A model generated the notes under the pieces. That model saw only the letters and a program-made list of their open reading frames with translations. It had not been told where the DNA came from and searched no databases. A stretch of DNA of 64,000 bases from Achatina immaculata (Eukaryota; Mollusca; Gastropoda; Stylommatophora; Achatinidae). Position numbers and translations under genes: made by a program. Of the stretch, positions 35,195 to 46,603 are shown piece by piece. Within the stretch, counting starts at the first letter, position 1. Each line of letters begins with the position of its first letter. Location: contig CM019708.1 in the NCBI GenBank assembly GCA_009760885.1, positions 16,002,090 to 16,066,089 on the forward strand. Reading direction: 5' to 3'.

Positions 35195-36550
35195 GACACA
35201 TCAACGTCCTTATGTGGGTACTAGACACATCAACGTCTTTATGTGGGTACTAGACACATCAACGTCTTTATGTAGGTACTAGACACATCAACGTCTTTAT
35301 GTAGGTACTAGACACATCAACGTCTTTATGTGGGTACTAGACACATCAACGTCTTTATGTGGGTACTAGACACATCAACGTCTTTATGTGGGTACTAGAC
35401 ACATCAACGTCTTTATGTAGGTACTAGACACATCAACGTCTTTATGTGGGTACTAGACAAATCAACGTCCTTATGTGGATACTAGACACATCAACGTCCT
35501 TATGTAGGTACTAGACACATCAACGTCCTTATGTGGGTACTAGACACACACATCAACGTCCTTATGTGGGTACTAGACACACACATCAACTTCCTTATGT
35601 GGGTACTAAACATCAACGTCCTTATATGGGTACTAGACATCAACGTCCTTATGTAGGTACTAGACACATCAACGTCTTTATGTGGGTACTAGACACATCA
35701 ACGTCCTTATGTGGGTGCTAGACACACACATCAACGTCCTTATGTGGGTATTAGACATCAACGTCTTTATGTGGGTACTAGACACATCAACGTCTTTATA
35801 TGGGTACTAGACACACACATCAACGTCCTTACGTGGGTATTAGACATCAACGTCTTTATGTGGGTATTAGACACACACATCAACGTCCTTATGTGGGTAC
35901 TAGACACATCAATGTCTTTATGTGAGCCATAGACACACACATCAACGTCCTTATGTGGGTCCTAGACACACACATCAACGTCCTTATGTGGGTCCTAGAC
36001 ACACACATCAACGTCCTTATGTGGGTACTAGACACATCAATGTCTTTATGTGAGCCATAGACACACACATCAACGTCCTTATGTGGGTCCTAGACACACA
36101 CATCAACGTCCTTATGTGGGTCCTAGACACACACATCAACGTCCTTATGTGGGTCCTAGACACAAACATCAACGTCTTTATGTGGGTCCTAGACACACAC
36201 ATCAACGTCTTTATGTGGGTCCTAGACACAAACATCAACGTCTTTATGTGGGTCCTAGACACACACATCAACGTCTTTATGTGGGTCCTAGACACAAACA
36301 TCAACGTCTTTATGTGGGTCCTAGACACACACATCAACGTCCTTATGTGGGTCCTAGACACACACATCAACGTCTTTATGTGGGTCCTAGACACACACAT
36401 CAACGTCCTTATGTGGGTCCTAGACACAAACATCAACGTCCTTATGTGGGTACTAGACACACACATCAACGTCTTTATGTGGGTCCTAGACACACACATC
36501 AACGTCTTTATGTGGGTCCTAGACACACACATCAACGTCTTTATGTGGAA
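35195..36550. repeat. 27-33 bp tandem repeat, about 44 copies
   Basis: The unit is gtactagacacatcaacgtc plus tttatgtgg. Length variants come from a CA run inside each unit (gacatc, gacacatc, gacacacacatc). The 33-bp form dominates after 36050 and is a multiple of three, so both strands stay open there (about 190 codons each). That is an effect of the period. Confidence 0.95.
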
Positions 36551-36680
36551 TCGGGTGCAAACAGATATACAGCAATAACAAACAGGTGTTATCAATCTTT
36601 CGCTCTTTTAAATGACATTGTTTAAATGCTCGGTTTGCTTCAACTATTTAATGGAGCAAACTCCTTGGCGAAATTTCTAG

Positions 36681-36823
36681 CAAACATCCGGACCAACAGC
36701 GAGAAGGGCTTGTGGTCCTGGCATGACCCTTGACCAGGGGAGGGTAAAGGTCGCTTTAGACGGTAATGGCATCGAGGCTCTGTGTGACACAGAAACAGAC
36801 GGCGGGGGTGGATAATTATACAG
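36681..36823 (+). pseudogene. FREP-like gene copy 1, exon 3, start of the fibrinogen domain
   Basis: It enters after cgaaatttctag and leaves at gtcagt. It reads QTSGPTARRACGPGMTLDQG, RVKVALDGNGIEALCDTETD, GGG. CGPG is the first FReD cysteine and CDTETDGGGW is the family signature. The exon is 143 bases where phase 0 to phase 0 needs 144. The frame breaks inside the G-run at 36804-36808, where one G appears to be missing, before a W-I-I-Q end. Copy 2 at 52369 has the intact DGGGWAIIQ. Confidence 0.8.
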
Positions 36824-37044
36824 GTCAGTTTTCTTTTTAATGTTATACAAACAAAGTGAGTTGTTTGATTCAAAACAAAACAAAACTTTTCTTGTAAATG
36901 TTTCTTATAATTTTACGCATTTAAAAATCTATGTATGTTGTTTTTGTATATTTTTCTTAAGCTGTACTGTACTTGTATTTTTCATAGTATATTTTACCAT
37001 ATATACGTTTCCTGCATATTGTAATATGTTTTACTTATGTATTT

Positions 37045-37185
37045 TACATTACATATTGTGCTACACGTATTTTACATTACATATTGTGCTACACGTATTT
37101 TACATTACATATTGTGCTACACGTATTTTACATTACATATTGTGCTACACGTATTTTACATTACATATTGTGCTACACGTATTTC
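37045..37185. repeat. 28-bp tandem repeat, 5 copies
   Basis: The unit is tacacgtattttacattaca plus tattgtgc, exact in most copies. All three plus frames are open (protein period 28), an effect of repetition. Confidence 0.93.
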
Positions 37186-37433
37186 TTCTGCACGTTTTTC
37201 TTCTGTATTTGCGTTTACCTATCTTTTGGTTCACCTGTGTGGTTACCTAGCTACTTGTCTATCCGTGTATTTGCCTGTCTACCTGTCTACCTGTGTGTCT
37301 CCTATCTAATTGGCTACCTGTGGGTTTACATATTTACTCGTCTACTCGTTTACCTGAAAACTGCAAATAAAGAGTCTGCATGTAAGAACATCAATAATTA
37401 ACTTGATGTTGAGGTTCTTATGTATGGTCACAG

Positions 37434-37553
37434 AGGCGTACAAAAGGTGACGTGGACTTCTACAGAAGCTGGACAGATTACAAGAACGGGTTTGGAACTC
37501 CGGATGCCGACTTCTGGATTGGAAATGACGTCATTCACAGACTCACTTCACAG
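37434..37553 (+). pseudogene. FREP-like gene copy 1, exon 4, fibrinogen domain middle
   Basis: 120 bases, phase 0 at both ends, after tatggtcacag and before gtaagc. It reads RRTKGDVDFYRSWTDYKNGF, GTPDADFWIGNDVIHRLTSQ. The DFYR-W-DYK-GFG and FW-GN motifs are FReD core. This exon is intact. Its counterpart in copy 2 is 52721-52843, which is damaged. Confidence 0.88.
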
Positions 37554-37654
37554 GTAAGCTCGCGAGGAGCACTGCGAGATGAGAGATAACCCAGACTGAT
37601 ATAAGATAAGAGATAACTCGGACTACTACAAGGTAAGGTAAAGGTAAAAGATAA

Positions 37655-37925
37655 AGATAACATTCCCGTTTCCATGCCATTAAGGCATGTTGGAGAATAC
37701 GGTGTTAGGCCCGTATTTTCCATGACCTTCGGCACATGAAATTGTGATGTGGTCAGTATCACGCCTGGCCGCTTTACCTTCCCAGATTTCTCTGGTACCC
37801 ATTTTTAGAGGCTGGGTGAACCCCGGAGCCTTTTTCGGTGTGTACCAGAAAAAATCGCACTGCTGGGACTGTACCTGGTACTACCTGATTAGTAAGCCGA
37901 AGTAAAGGTAAAAGTAAAGGTAAAA
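37655..37925 (-). repeat. SINE-like element
   Basis: The body ctctggtacccatttttaga, ggctgggtgaaccccgg matches 34350-34400 and, inverted, 28080-28110. It is bracketed by taaaggtaaaa-type simple sequence on both sides, and the phrase ttccatgccatta occurs at both ends, suggesting a local duplication. Confidence 0.65.
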
Positions 37926-37990
37926 AGTAAAATTCTCTTTTCCATGCCATTAACTGGGGAGACTACTACGAAATGAGAGCTAATTCATAC

Positions 37991-38275
37991 AGAGATGATC
38001 ATGAGACTCTCTCACAGAGATGATCATGAGACTCTCTCATAGAGATGATCATGAGACTCTCTCATAGAGATGATCATGAGACTCTCTCACAGAGATGATC
38101 ATGAGATTCTCTCACAGAGATGATCACGAGACTATCTCATAGAGATGATCATGAGACTCTCTCATAGAGATGATCATGAGACTCTCTCACAGAGATGATC
38201 ATGAGACTCTCTCACAGAGATGATCATGAGACTCTCTCATAGAGATGATCATGAGACTCTCTCACAGAGAGTCTT
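37991..38275. repeat. 25-bp tandem repeat, about 11 copies, with a palindromic core
   Basis: The unit is agagatgatcatgagactct plus ctcac or ctcat. Each unit holds the palindrome tgatca, and gaga/tctc arms make it partly self-complementary. Confidence 0.93.
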
Positions 38276-38687
38276 TATAAACCACACATAGTATTATTAG
38301 CCTATTATTACATTATATATCACACATAGTATTATTAGACTATTACTACAATACAGATCACACATGAACAAAACATCATGTTCTTGGCTACATTTAACGA
38401 CATGAGCAATATATTCACTTTCACATCAAAGTCTACGTATCAGGTTATATGCTATACATATATCTCAGAAATTGTTATAAATGGTGGCATAAACTACATA
38501 TTACATTTTAAATGACACATTGCTCGCAGTCCACATTGTAACATCATAGGCTACATTTCACCTTACAGATGACATATTTCGCTTTAGACAACACATCGCA
38601 TTATGGATCCCACATCAAAATGTAGATTAAGCTTAAGATTATGTAGATTATATATTATGCATATTAAAAACCTGATATTTTCTTCAG

Positions 38688-39179
38688 GGCTACACAGAAC
38701 TGAGGATAGAGCTGGAGTACCAGGGAAACAAAGCATTTACTCATTACTCATCTTTCAGCGTCGGTGACCAGAGCTCACACTACAAACTGATGATCAGTGG
38801 CTACACACTGATGGTCAGTGGCTACAAACCGATGGTTAATGGCTACAAACTGACGGTCAGTGGCTACAAACTGATGGTCAGTGGCTACAAACTGACGGTC
38901 AATGGCTACAAACTGACGGTCAGTGGCTACAGCGGGACAGCCGTGGACGACTTCGCCTATCACAACGGTTCACGACCTTTGACCTGGACAAGGATGAGGC
39001 CGCGTACAACTGCGCCACTGATTATCACGGAGCATGGTGGCACAAAAATTGCTACGAGTCCAATCTTAACAGGGAGTGGGGGGGGGGGGGGGGGGGGAGG
39101 GGGAACAGAGACTGGGTAACACCATGATCTGGAATAAATTTGTCTTGCTGTGTCAGAGATGAAGGTTCGTCATATCTAG
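38688..39179 (+). pseudogene. FREP-like gene copy 1, exon 5, C-terminal fibrinogen domain with internal 21-bp expansion
   Basis: It enters after tattttcttcag and reads GYTELRIELEYQGNKAFTHY, SSFSVGDQSSHYKLM. The KL-x-V-S-G-Y segment is then repeated about seven times before SGTAVDDFAYHNGS. The frame breaks near 38970. In the next frame TFDLDKDEAAYNCATDYHGA, WWHKNCYESNLNREWG gives the calcium site region and the last two FReD cysteines. A G20 run at 39078-39097 then breaks the frame again, and the end reads SEMKVRHI before TAG (39177-39179). The domain is complete in content but disrupted twice. Confidence 0.82.
38787..38935 (+). repeat. 21-bp in-frame tandem array inside the fibrinogen domain, about 7 copies
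   Basis: The unit ctgatggtcagtggctacaa plus a encodes LMVSGYK or LTVSGYK. The array keeps the reading frame. Substitutions (acg or atg, agt or aat, ccg once) distinguish the copies. Copy 2 of the gene has a single unit at the same place. Confidence 0.92.
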
Positions 39180-39926
39180 CTCTGTCTTCTGGAACTGCAC
39201 GAACTCTGTCTCAGTTTATGGCACAAGGACCTAAAGCCAGTAAATCTTGAGACACATTTTGTGAACGAGTCTAATGTTTGTTTTTTTTGTGTTAACTGTC
39301 AGCTTCTGAGATCTAGCGCTAAAATGAGATATAGAAGCTGTTTTTGACAGCTGCCAAAGTTTACTCACTTTGATTTACATTAGTCTGCCACAGTTAACGT
39401 GTAACAGTGCCCGTTGGACTGGGCTAAGAATCAGAGAGCAGAAGTGTCTGTCTCGCTGACTGACACATGTCAACAGTTAGTGTGTTGAACAAAGACATTT
39501 TGATGTGTTGTGATCAGGGACCAAACGTTTACACCCACGTCTTTGACCTGGATGCAGGGCCACGAGAAGGGGATGTAATCTGTTACTAGAACTTTGGGAA
39601 AAGTCGCCAATCAGGCCTCACTGGAATATATAGGGAGTCGGTGAATCAACAAAGTAAACGAAACTAGGTGAATTCTGAATTTAACGACTAAAGTTAACTG
39701 TTGTTAGCAATTTTTCTTTCATCACTAATAATTACAATTCAATATGAGTAAAAAACTATGTCAAATCCCATTAATGCTGCCTTAGTTTTATTAAATCAGT
39801 ATTTCGTACATTCAAAAAGTTCATAAAGGCTTGTTGTTCGTACTCTGAGGTAGATGTGTCAAATAAAACATCTACAATCTACATAAAACATCTACATAGA
39901 CACATGTTGTTCGTACTCTGAGGTCA
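39180..39926. other. 3' flank of FREP-like copy 1, nothing recognised
   Basis: AT-rich. A short duplicated phrase cgtactctgaggtagatgtg occurs near 39840 and again near 40350. Confidence 0.4.
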
Positions 39927-40345
39927 GTCAGTCAGTTATTTGCATGTCCCTTGCGAAACTTTGCCTCTCTAACAGCTCTCCTGTAGGCCTCTCGGTTGTG
40001 AGCAAGATGGCTTGCTGCTGATGCATTCATTTGCAGATTATCAACCATGTCTTGCAGCCATCTTCGCCTTAGTCTTCCTCTCTCTCTTTTCCCATTATGC
40101 ATCCTTCCAAGACAGTCTTCTCTAGATTGTCATGACATTTAATGTGTCCAAAATATTTAAGTTTTCTCTCTTTAATCCTCTTTACTAGCCAGCCTTCTTG
40201 TAGTATAGATATATTTTTTTCTTTTTTGTGATCATGATATTTGAAGAACTCTTCTGTAGCATTTACATTCACAGGCATTTATGTGTTTCTCAGTTGTTTT
40301 GTTAAGTGTCCAGGTCTCACAGGCATATGTTGCCATGGGAAAGAT
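39927..40345 (-). mobile_element. LINE fragment, family B, 3' end
   Basis: The minus strand at 40069-40278 reads VNATEEFFKYHDHKKEKNIS, GWLVKRIKERKLKYFGHIK, LEKTVLEGCIMGK. Downstream comes RWLQDMVDNLQMNA-like and AHNREAYRRAV-like sequence and a tca-rich tail. It is the same family as 51186-51990 in the opposite orientation. Confidence 0.82.
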
Positions 40346-40849
40346 GCTCTGAGGTAGATGTGTTAAATAAAACATCTACAAAATCATGTACATAAAACAT
40401 CTACATAAAACATCTGCATAAAACATCTACATAAAAGCTTCTTGTTCTTCCTTTTGGTTAGATTTAAGGATTTTTATATGCTTTTGCTGTTGTTTCATGT
40501 GTCATGACAGTGTGTGATATTTTGTGTAAGAATGACCTGACTGTCATAGGAGACGTCATAACCTAGTTTATTTGACAAAGGTCGTGGGTCATTAGCTGAA
40601 GCTGCTGCTTTTCTTGCTTTCTTTTGTTTTTCATAAATAACGAAACTGATTTTCAGTCTAACCAAAACGTCGATTCAGAACTAAACAATGAAGCTGATAG
40701 GACAACATGAGGAGATAGAGCATGGATTTAGATTAGAGATTAGAGTTTCAGTCGGAGGCTGTTTTACAACATTATCACGCATCTTTAAATGAATTATACG
40801 GTACATCACCTTAATTATAAATGTAAACATCTCAACAGGTAGTCAACAA

Positions 40850-42232
40850 ATATTAGCTTGTCCCTGGTTAACAAGTACCAGCCTGTCCCTAGTTAACAAA
40901 ATCTGTCCCCAGTTAACAAGTACTATTTTGTCCCTAGTTACAAATACTAGCCTGTCCCTAGTTAGCAGTCTTCCCTGGTTAACAGATGCTATCCTGTCCC
41001 TAATTAAGAAATACTAGCCTGTCCCTATTCTTTCCAGACTAAATGTTTACGAAGAATTAGAAAAATATTTTGGCCAAACACCATAAGAAATAACATCTTG
41101 TTGGCAGAGATGCAGATGAAACCACTGACAACAATTATTGAGGAAAGGCGCTGGCGATGGCTGGGACATGTGCTCCGAATGACTGACAACTCACTACCAA
41201 AAATAGCACTAAGATGGACACCACAGGGGAGCAGAAGTAAGGGTAGACCAAAAGAGACATGGAGAAGAACAACAGAAAGGATGTTGAGCAATAGAGGGCT
41301 CACCTGGGCAAGAGCAAGGCAAAGGACAGGCATTTGTGGAAAACCCTTGCGGAAGCCCCATGTGCCCTGGTCACTTAAAGTTCAGATAGAGAGAGACTGT
41401 CCCTAGATAACAAATACTAGCCTGCCCCTAGTTAACAGATACTAGCCTGTCCCTAGTTAACAGATACTAGCCTCTCCCTAGTTAACAGATAATAGCCTGT
41501 CCTTAATTAACAGATAATAGCCTGTCTTTAGTTAACAGATACTAGCCTGTCCTTAGTTAACAGATGCTAGCCTCTCCCTAGTTAACAGATACTAGCCTGT
41601 CCTAGCCTATCCTTAGTTAACATATACTAGCCTCTCCCTAGTTAACAGATACTAGCCTGTCCTAGCCTATCCTTAGTTAACATATACTAGCCTCTCCCTA
41701 GTTAACAGATACTAGCCTGTCCTAGCCTATCCTTAGTTAACATACTAGCCTCTCCCTAGTTAACAGATACTAGCCTGTCCTAGCCTATCCTTAGTTAACA
41801 TATACTAGCCTCTCCCTAGTTAACAGATACTAGCCTGTCCTAGCCTATCCTTAGTTAACATATACTAGCCTCTCCCTAGTTAACAGATACTAGCCTGTCC
41901 TAGCCTATCCTTAGTTAACATATACTAGCCTCTCCCTAGTTAACAGATACTAGCCTGTCCTAGCCTATCCTTAGTTAACATATACTAGCCTCTCCCTAGT
42001 TAACAGATACTAGCCTGTCCTAGCCTATCCTTAGTTAACATATACTAGCCTCTCCCTAGTTAACAGATACTAGCCTGTCCTAGCCTATCCTTAGTTAACA
42101 TATACTAGCCTCTCCCTAGTTAACAGATACTAGCCTGTCCTAGCCTATCCTTAGTTAACATATACTAGCCTCTCCCTAGTTAACAGATACTAGCCTGTCC
42201 TAGCCTATCCTTAGTTAACATATACTAGCCGG
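40850..42232. repeat. Higher-order satellite, 28-30 bp monomer grading to a 60-bp dimer
   Basis: Left (40850-41030) and early right (41400-41580) copies are loose monomers of ctagcctgtccctagttaac with agata. From about 41590 to 42232 the pattern locks into a 60-bp unit made of two diverged halves (ctctccctagttaacagata and ctatccttagttaacatata) in near-exact register. A LINE fragment interrupts it at 41030-41395. Confidence 0.93.
41030..41395 (+). mobile_element. LINE fragment, family C, inserted in the satellite
   Basis: An open frame from 41098 reads MQMKPLTTIIEERRWRWLGH, VLRMTDNSLPKIALRWTPQG, RPKETWRRTTERML, LTWARARQRTG, the C-terminal end typical of many LINE ORF2 proteins (RRWRWLGHVLR and RPKETWRR). 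Upstream CLRRI-like sequence near 41040 is partly out of frame. Both sides are satellite. The family differs from A and B. Confidence 0.85.
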
Positions 42233-42379
42233 TTGCCGCTGCTAGTTAACATTTCCCTGCTGGTTGGCCTCAGCACTGTTACAGTGGTTTACACACACTG
42301 TTCATATTTTCTCCTGTCAGAGAAGAGCCCTTGTCTAGCATCTCAGCTCAGTGACAAGGTCACGGCACACCATCTAGAA

Positions 42380-42417
42380 CAGTGTTTCCCAAAGTCAGCG
42401 AGAACCGGGAAACACTG
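42380..42417. mobile_element. Minimal hAT element, 38 bp, with 8-bp target duplication
   Basis: CAGTGTTTCCC and GGGAAACACTG form perfect 11-bp inverted tips with only 16 bases between them. The flanks atctagaa (42372-42379) and atctacaa (42418-42425) match at seven of eight bases. This fits hAT insertion at an nTCTAGAn-type site followed by almost complete internal loss. Confidence 0.75.
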
Positions 42418-42511
42418 ATCTACAAATGTCCAGTAATAATCCTTTTTTCCCCTGATAGCAGGTAGCGCTGAAGTAGATGGATGTCACCAGTTCGTGAAAG
42501 TAGTCGGTCTC

Positions 42512-42652
42512 ATTATTTTGTAGGCCACCTTTTCTCTCATTATTTTGTAGGCCACCTTTTCTCTCATTATTTTGTAGGCCACCTTTTCTCTCATTATTTT
42601 GTAGGCCACCTTTTCTCTCATTGTTTTGTAGGCCACCTTTTCTCTCATTTTT
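42512..42652. repeat. 27-bp tandem repeat, 5-6 copies
   Basis: The unit is ctcattattttgtaggccac plus cttttct. The period is a multiple of three, so a frame reads HYFVGHLFS repeated. Confidence 0.92.
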
Positions 42653-43189
42653 TTTGCTGCATGCTGCTGATTCTACAAATATTTGTGTAGAACACTTAGT
42701 GACAGCAACAGCAAATTATCTTTGCTGAGTGTGATTTCTGTCTCCTTGCATCTTCTATTGTGAAGTTTAGCTCTCTTGTCAAGCCAAAATGGCTCAGCGA
42801 CTCTGCACAAAGACGCCGTACACCCTGCCCTGTACTTCACCAGTTCTTGTCAATCTTCGCTACTGATGGAGAGATCTTTCATGAAAGTTGTGCTTGTCTC
42901 ATCGTTTTAGTCTAACAGGTGGCCTCTTGACTTCTAGAAATTCTCTACACATTGTTTTTTAGAAGATATTGATATCTGTTCACGTAACAGCTTTATCTTC
43001 GGCTGGTGAGTGTTGTCATGAGATACTGAGTGTCTGAGAACTACAGCACTGTCTTGTCTTGTCTTGTCTCCTTCCTCATATATCTTTCGGTGTTTAGGGG
43101 ACAAATAGACGTCAAGACAGGACTCGACGATTTGCTTCATATAATGGTATATTTGATGCTTCTGTAATTTCTTCTCTCCATCTCCTGTG

Positions 43190-44375
43190 TGGGCGGCCTC
43201 TTCCTCTGTTACCTACAAATCTTAGTGTGAATGTTGTCTGTGATATACTGTCTGGTGGTAACCGTGTAACATAGCCAAACCATTTGATTTACTGCTTCTG
43301 GATATAGTGTAATACTGGTGTTACTCCAACCTTTGCCTTGATGGTGTCATTTCTTGTTTGGTCTCTTCTTACCGCATTTAGCATCTCCTTAAACTTCTCA
43401 TTTCTGGCGATGGTTTTTCTTTTGATCTTGGCTGTTGGTGTCTATATTTGACAGTGATAGCATAGAGTTTGGAGGAAAATTGTGTTCTACAGTGTCCTTT
43501 TTGTTTAAGTTGTGATGTATGTTTTTCAGTAAAGGAGTCATTTGTCCAATGACCTGAATTGATTTATGGAATCTGTTATCAATCTCAGTGTCAGTCGTCC
43601 CTGAAGATGATATTATGCTACCTAGGTATTTGAAATGTTCCACTTGTTTCAAGGGCTGGTTGTCTAGGAAGATCTTTGTTTGGATTTCTTCTCGCTCTAT
43701 GGTCATGTGGGTCATGACTTCCGTTTTTTCAACCCTGACCTTCATGTTATAGCTTTTACATGATATTTTTTCTGATGTGGCTAAAAGTGCTTGTCTGTCA
43801 GCACAAAAAGGAGCTCGTTTGTGGTCCCCTTATTGGGTATGTTTTCTAGAAAGTGTTGGGGGCTTATCGACATTGTTTCTGGGGTTTGGCTGTTGGGCTG
43901 TTTTGTGGTGGAGTTTTTGCTACGTATGTTAGTTTCTTCGCAGATGTTGTCAGTGTATGTTATGAAAAGTAATGGAGATAGTATACACCCTTGCCTCACT
44001 CCAGATTTTATGATGAATGGCTCAGAGTGTCCCGCATTTATTCCAGCTGTACACTGACTGTTTTCATACAGGTTTTTGCATAGGCTGAGCAGATGTGCAC
44101 TAACTCCATACTGCTGTGAGATTTCCCACAGTTTATATCTAGCTACTCTGTCAAATGCTTTTTCTTGATCTACGTAAGCAGTATCTGATTGTGTTCAACT
44201 GAATTTTCTGTTAGTTATCTTAGGGAACAGATGGCATCGGTACAGCCTCTAATTTCTCTAAATCCCATTTGAGTTTCATTTAACCGTGGCTCAATCACAG
44301 GTCGCAGTCTGCTCTCTATGATCCTGCAGAAGATTTTGACAGTATTGCTTAGCAGTGAGAAGCCTCTACATCACA
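43190..44375 (-). pseudogene. LINE fragment, family D, reverse transcriptase, inactive
   Basis: The minus strand shows, from high to low coordinates, a motif A region near 44170 (QEKAFD-like), CKNLYENSQCTAGI near 44060, GVRQGCILSPLLF (motif B), then after about 200 bases ADRQALLATSEK where the palm ADD is expected, then KTEVMTHMTIEREEIQT and EHFKYLGSIISSSGTTD (the YLGS motif). The second catalytic Asp of the ADD is Arg. Several stops and frame changes are present. Confidence 0.8.
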
Positions 44376-44604
44376 GCACTGTAACGTTTGTTATTTTGTT
44401 GTCATGAGATCTTGAGTGTCCGAGAACTACAATACTTTAACGTTGGCTATTTTGTGCAGATTTCTGCTATTTTGAAAAAAAGGAACGTTGACAATAAGAG
44501 TCTTTCTTTTTTCTTGTGTCGTGAATACGTTGTCCAAGTTTCGGATTTATGTAGATTTGACAACTTACAACCTGTGTTTGTAACCCGAATATTATAATGT
44601 TCCG

Positions 44605-45640
44605 TGTCTTTTACTCAGTTTGTCACATGCTTCTCTCAGTTTGTCAAGTATTTCCCTCAGTTTGCCAAATGTTTCCTTCAGTTTGCCAAGTATTTCCTTC
44701 AGTTTGTCAAGTATTTCCCTCAGTTTGTCAAGTATTTCCTTCAGTTTGCCAAGTATTTCCTTCAGTTTGTCAAGTATTTCCCTCAGTTTGTCAAGTATTT
44801 CCTTCAGTTTGCCAAGTATTTCTCTCAGTTTGTCAAGTATTTCCCTCAGTTTGCCAAATGTTTCCTTCAGTTTGCCAAGTATTTCCTTCAGTTTGTCAAG
44901 TATTTCCCTCAGTTTGTCAAGTATTTCCTTCAGTTTGCCAAGTATTTCCTTCAGTTTGTCAAGTATTTCCCTCAGTTTGTCAAGTATTTCCTTCAGTTTG
45001 CCAAGTATTTCCCTCAGTTTGTCAAGTATTTCCCTCAGTTTGTCAAGTATTTCCTTCAGTTTGCCAAGTATTTCCTTCAGTTTGTCAAGTATCTCCCTCA
45101 GTTTGTCAAGTATTTCCTTCAGTTTGCCAAGTATTTCCTTCAGTTTGTCAAGTATTTCCCTCAGTTTGTCAAGTATTTCCCTCAGTCTGCCAAGTATTTC
45201 CCTCAGTTTGCCAAGTATTTCCCTCAGTCTGCCAAGTATTTCCCTCAGTCTGCCAAGTATTTCCCTCAGTTTGTCAAGTATTTCCCTCAGTCTGCCAAGT
45301 ATTTCCCTCAATCTGCCAAGTATTTCCCTCAGTTTGCCAAGTATTTCCCTCAGTCTGCCAAGTATTTCCCTCAGTTTGTCAAGTATTTCCCTCAGTCTGC
45401 CAAGTATTTCCCTCAGTTTGTCAAGTATTTCCCTCAGTCTACCAAGTATTTCCCTCAGTTTGTCAAGTATTTCCCTCAGTCTGCCAAGTATTTCCCTCAG
45501 TTTGCCAAGTATTTCCCTCAGTCTGCCAAGTATTTCCCTCAGTTTGCCAAGTATTTCCCTCAGTTTGCCAAGTATTTCCCTCAGTTTGTCAAGTATTTCC
45601 CTCAGTTTGTCAAGTATTTCCCTCAGTTTGCCAAGTGTTT
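44605..45640. repeat. 21-bp tandem array, about 49 copies, open in many frames
   Basis: The unit tttccctcagtttgtcaagt plus a varies at two or three sites (cct/ctt, tgt/tgc, ttt/tct). The left two thirds shows a higher-order pattern of three to four units; the right third is more uniform. All three plus frames are open (FPSVCQV, KYFPQFV and SISLSLP repeats, 343-368 codons), as is one minus frame (REILDKLREILGKL repeats, 239 codons). Since all frames are open there is no direct coding evidence. Confidence 0.95.
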
Positions 45641-46603
45641 GCCTTGTGTAAACTGATTTCTTCGCTTAACGGGGATACGTCCTTAGCTGTAGAAGGTAGA
45701 TAGATAAATTTCCCAGGGGAATCACGTGGGTTTTACTTTTTAAATTACACTGGCTAGAGGGCACCTTGGACGAAAAAACTACAAATAAATTCATACTAAA
45801 TTTCAGTGAGAAATCTGTTCTGGATATGGGGTTTATTAATGATTCAGAGACCCATAACTGACATGCTGATGGCAGGGTTCGCAAATCATAGCTGACATGC
45901 TGACGTCAAAGTTAGCAAATCGTAGCTGACATGCTGATGCCAAGGTTAGCAAATCACATCTGATCTAGACAACAAGAAGGAATCGCCATAATCCCCTTGG
46001 TGGTGGAGTCTGCTAAAGAAGTATTGCATACTCTACGTTTTTTAGCTCCACTCACCGGCTGAAAAAGTACCGACCATGACCCGCTGCCAAGCCGACACGA
46101 TGCTATGCCTCAACATCGTTACTGCACCGGCTGCATAGAACACCAGCCCGCAGTTCTAAGAAGAAGAAGAAGGAGAAGAAGAAGAAGAAGAAGAGCTACG
46201 CTGTCAACCACAAAGCTCGTCTCTGATTAGAAGCTTCCTATTCAGGATTTGACCGGGTCTTGTCTCTCTTTGACCTTGTTTTAAACAATCAGAGCTGAGG
46301 AAAGAAACACTTCACTATCGTCTTCTTCTAATGCACAATGTATGAGCACATCCATATTTAGTGTGAGCACTTCTAAAGTGAAGATAAAAGTAGCCCAGTC
46401 ACTCTACAGAAGCACTTGGGAGATCTAGGATTATGGGCGATGGCTTCCTGGGTCTGCCGCACAGTAGGAAGTGATGTAATCATCATCATGAGCTACCACT
46501 TGTCTATCCTCAGCCCCAGAAGGACCCAGGCACCCATCTCCACGGCAGCTCCGGTAGCGACAAAATAAATCTTTATTTGTCTCAAGTTTTTCCATTTCTC
46601 TAG
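45641..46603. other. Unique sequence with a GAA microsatellite
   Basis: A triple phrase 'agctgacatgctgatg/c' occurs at 45855-45940. A (GAA)n-type tract is at 46158-46195. No gene was recognised. Confidence 0.5.

Noticed and set aside
35533..36625. Several 165-192 codon ORFs on both strands (HINVFMWVLDT, HIKTLMCVSRT)
   Set aside because: They come from the 33-bp class of a minisatellite open on both strands, with no independent coding evidence.
44597..45703. Plus-strand ORFs of 343-368 codons across the 21-bp array
   Set aside because: All three plus frames are open over the same interval because the unit is a multiple of three without stops. No domain, signal or codon bias was seen.
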